NCBI GenBank assembly: GCA_963839475.1
Contig: CAWIVH010000020.1
Location: forward strand, 558,001 to 622,000
DNA: 64,000 nt
Source: CAWIVH01 sp963839475
GTDB taxonomy: Bacteria > Acidobacteriota > UBA6911
Direction of reading: 5' to 3'
Every line of letters starts with the position of its first letter. Position 1 is the stretch's first letter. The position numbers were made by a program, and so were the translations under genes. The notes beneath the pieces are model-generated. The model ran no database searches and was not told the origin of the DNA. It was given only the letters and a program-made list of their open reading frames with translations. Of this stretch, positions 62,339 through 64,000 are shown one piece after another.

Positions 62339-63744
62339 CACCTGGTTCCCCCTGAGAAGGCCCTGGCTTCCGGCATGCCGGGGTCCATGAGGTCCGTGAA
62401 TTTGGTGTGCTGCTTAATGAATGCCGACTTGACAGTGGCGGTCGGCCCGTTGCGGTGCTTGGCGACGATGATCTCCGCCGTCCCGGCATCTGCGGACCTC
62501 GGGTTGTAGAACTCGTCGCGGTAGATGAAGATCACGACGTCCGCTTCCTGCTCGATCGATCCCGATTCGCGGAGGTCGGCGAGGATGGGCCGCTTGTCGA
62601 CTCGCTCCTCGCACTTGCGGCTAAGCTGGCTGGCCGCGATGATCGGGACCCGCAGGGTCTTGGCCAGGTTCTTCAGCCCGGCGGAAATCTCCGAGACTTC
62701 CTGGACGCGGTTTTCGTTGCGGCGGTTCCTGGTCCCGACGGCGAGCTGGAGGTAGTCGATGACGACGAGGTCGAGGCCCTGTTCGCCTCGGGTCGAGCGC
62801 CTGATGCGGTCGTCCAGGCGCTTGAGCTTCGCGCAGATCTGGGTAATGGTCTGGCCGCCGCGGTCGTCCATCCAGATGCGGTCGGTGTACATCTCGCCGT
62901 TGGCCCGGTTGATCCTCGCCCAGTCGTCCTTCGTCAGGTGCCCGCAGTTGATGCGGTAGCTGTCGACGTCGGCACGGACGCAAACCTCGCGCATGTAGAG
63001 CTGGATTTTCGACATCTCCATCGAAACGATCGCGACGTTCTTCCCAAGGTCGATCGCGGCGTGGTCGGCCACGTTCAGGCAGAACGACGTCTTTCCCATC
63101 CCCGGGCGTCCGCCGACGAATATGAGGTCCGTCTTCTGGAACCCCGACGTGACGCGGTCGAGGTCTTTCAGGCCGCTCGGGATCCCGTGGATCCCGGTGG
63201 GGTTCTCCGAGCGGGCGACGATCTCCTTGTAGCCTTCGTCGCAGATTTCCGTCATCGGCACGAATCCGCCGCGGGCGCTTTTGCCTGAGATCTCGATGAG
63301 TTCCCCCTGCAGGCGGTCCAGGATCTCGTCGATCCTCAACTGGCGCTCATAGCACAGCGAGACGGCCTCCTCGCATTTCCGGATTACCTGTCGCAGGCAG
63401 GACATCTCCTTCACGCTCGCGGTGTAATGCCTGATGTCGATGCCTCGCGGCAGACCGTCCGTAAGGCTGGCGAGGTATGCCGGCCCACCCGCTTCTTCTA
63501 CCTTGTTCCTGCGCCGCAGCTCCTCGAGGACCAGCACCGCGCGGATCGGCCGCTCGTCCTCGAGCAGGGAGGACATGGCGCGATAGATCTGGCGGTTCCT
63601 CTCGTCATAGAAGTCTGCGTCCGTCAGGACCTCGGCTGCCGCCGAGAAGGAGTGCTCGTCGAGCAGGATCGCGCCCAGGACGGCGCGCTCGGAATCGAGG
63701 CTGCTGGGCATCGTTTTTTCGAGGGTGATGTCGGCTGCCGCCAT
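62338..63744 (-). CDS. dnaB: Replicative DNA helicase, DnaB family
   Basis: 468 residues from the ATG at 63744 (MAAADITLEKTMPSSLDSER), with GGGAGGTATCCG before it; the frame extends to 63810. The N-terminal DnaB domain (AVLGAILLDEHSFSAAAEVL) is followed by RecA-like motor motifs: Walker A GGRPGMGKTSF, VSMEMSK, Walker B LVVIDYLQLAV, and AASQLSRKCEER. It is complete. The adjacent replication protein suggests that the island keeps a working replication module. It is the first gene inside the right-hand attachment site. Confidence 0.95.
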   Translation of the reverse strand: MAAADITLEKTMPSSLDSERAVLGAILLDEHSFSAAAEVLTDADFYDERNRQIYRAMSSLLEDERPIRAVLVLEELRRRNKVEEAGGPAYLASLTDGLPRGIDIRHYTASVKEMSCLRQVIRKCEEAVSLCYERQLRIDEILDRLQGELIEISGKSARGGFVPMTEICDEGYKEIVARSENPTGIHGIPSGLKDLDRVTSGFQKTDLIFVGGRPGMGKTSFCLNVADHAAIDLGKNVAIVSMEMSKIQLYMREVCVRADVDSYRINCGHLTKDDWARINRANGEMYTDRIWMDDRGGQTITQICAKLKRLDDRIRRSTRGEQGLDLVVIDYLQLAVGTRNRRNENRVQEVSEISAGLKNLAKTLRVPIIAASQLSRKCEERVDKRPILADLRESGSIEQEADVVIFIYRDEFYNPRSADAGTAEIIVAKHRNGPTATVKSAFIKQHTKFTDLMDPGMPEARAFSGGTR

Positions 63745-63872
63745 CGGATACCTCCCAATTGCTACCGATTCGGCACGATAGTCGCGGCGCCGGGAGACCA
63801 TCCGCCGCATTCGCGATTCGTGCGTTTTCGGTCAGATTTTCGGAGGAAGTTCGCGAGCGATTTTTTCGGAAT

Positions 63873-63892
63873 AAGGACAATTCAAGGACAAT
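63873..63892. promoter_or_regulatory. Tandem 9-bp repeats upstream of dnaB
   Basis: AAGGACAAT occurs at 63873-63881 and 63884-63892, one helical turn (11 bp) apart, about 130 bp upstream of the dnaB start. This is a plausible operator for a phage repressor or part of an origin. Confidence 0.4.
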
Positions 63893-63965
63893 GGAGCCTT
63901 TTTTGACCTTTTACCGAGTGTATTGAAGCGAAGGTTGGATGCGAGCTAAGTCGTTGAAACCAAAG

Positions 63966-64000
63966 GTGGCGGAGGTGCATGGGAATCGAACCCACCGAAC
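63966..64000 (-). tRNA. selC: 3' end of tRNA-Sec at the right attachment site (partial)
   Basis: 35 bp identical to 15497-15531: on the minus strand the T-arm, GCACCTCC acceptor strand and GCCA end. The tRNA runs off the window to the right, so completeness cannot be shown, but an intact gene is expected because integration into tRNA 3' ends restores one functional copy. Confidence 0.7.

Larger units (their letters stand above)
15497..64000. mobile_element. selC-integrated, prophage-derived genomic island
   Basis: The island is bounded by the 35-bp tRNA-Sec repeat (15497-15531 and 63966-64000). Integrase and excisionase genes lie next to the left end. Phage replication genes lie at the right end and phage DNA-metabolism/packaging genes at the left end, all on the minus strand. 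No structural genes are recognised. About 35 kb of chromosomal-looking cargo lies between the phage parts. The far right boundary depends on the tRNA gene that continues beyond the window. Confidence 0.75.

Noticed and set aside
62407..63288. 293-residue plus-strand frame inside dnaB
   Set aside because: Complementary to intact Walker motifs of DnaB; valine- and aspartate-rich shadow frame.
15497..64000. A full, inducible prophage
   Set aside because: No large terminase, portal, capsid, tail or lysis gene could be recognised among the open frames.
1..64000. CRISPR array or cas genes
   Set aside because: No regularly spaced short repeats and no Cas-like proteins were seen; the HNH and GIY-YIG nucleases belong to phage contexts.

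Overview
The window looks like a piece of an Acidobacteriota chromosome (inference from gene content, no database search). Indicators are an orphan two-FtsX ABC permease of the ADOP type, a large TonB-receptor-like protein with an N-terminal carboxypeptidase-regulatory domain, a DUF2961/GH172 protein, four membrane Ser/Thr kinases carrying PD40 propellers or TPRs, winged-helix regulators fused to PD40 or TPR repeats, and ECF sigma factors of the TIGR02999/ECF43 type. The DNA is GC-rich throughout.

Bases 1-15,490 are ordinary accessory chromosome: two HigBA toxin-antitoxin loci, a beta-helix protein, the permease, a GH172 enzyme, the TonB receptor, and several REP-type tyrosine transposases (RAYTs) with shared terminal motifs.

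Bases 15,497-64,000 appear to be one integrated element of about 48.5 kb. A 35-bp repeat that is the 3' end of a selenocysteine tRNA gene lies at both ends. The left copy keeps only the tRNA half from the anticodon loop (TCA) onward. The right copy runs off the window, where an intact selC is expected. A tyrosine integrase and an excisionase-like gene sit beside the left copy. Phage-type genes lie at both ends, all on the minus strand. On the right are DnaB, a DUF1376-like replication protein and a small basic protein. On the left are an HNH nuclease, two ParB-like proteins, a broken C5 methyltransferase, TerS, a DUF559 nuclease, a GIY-YIG protein, Xis and Int. I see no large terminase, portal, capsid or tail gene, so this is a defective prophage or a prophage-derived island.

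The middle (about 26-61 kb) is cargo. It holds a sigma-54 activator with a probable enhancer, a -24/-12 promoter and a two-gene target operon. It also holds winged-helix/PD40 and winged-helix/TPR regulators, small secreted proteins, four kinases, an IS21-type insertion with an unusual IstB fusion, a group II intron remnant and a Tat-exported beta-helix protein.

The most interesting feature is a module present twice (45,361-49,913 and 56,609-61,087). Each copy has an ECF sigma gene followed at once by a membrane Ser/Thr kinase with a PD40 propeller. Divergent from the sigma gene is a secreted, zincin-like protein with HExxH at the same residue position (168 or 169). Known ECF43-type sigma factors are controlled by Ser/Thr kinases, so a circuit running kinase to sigma to secreted hydrolase is a reasonable but untested reading.
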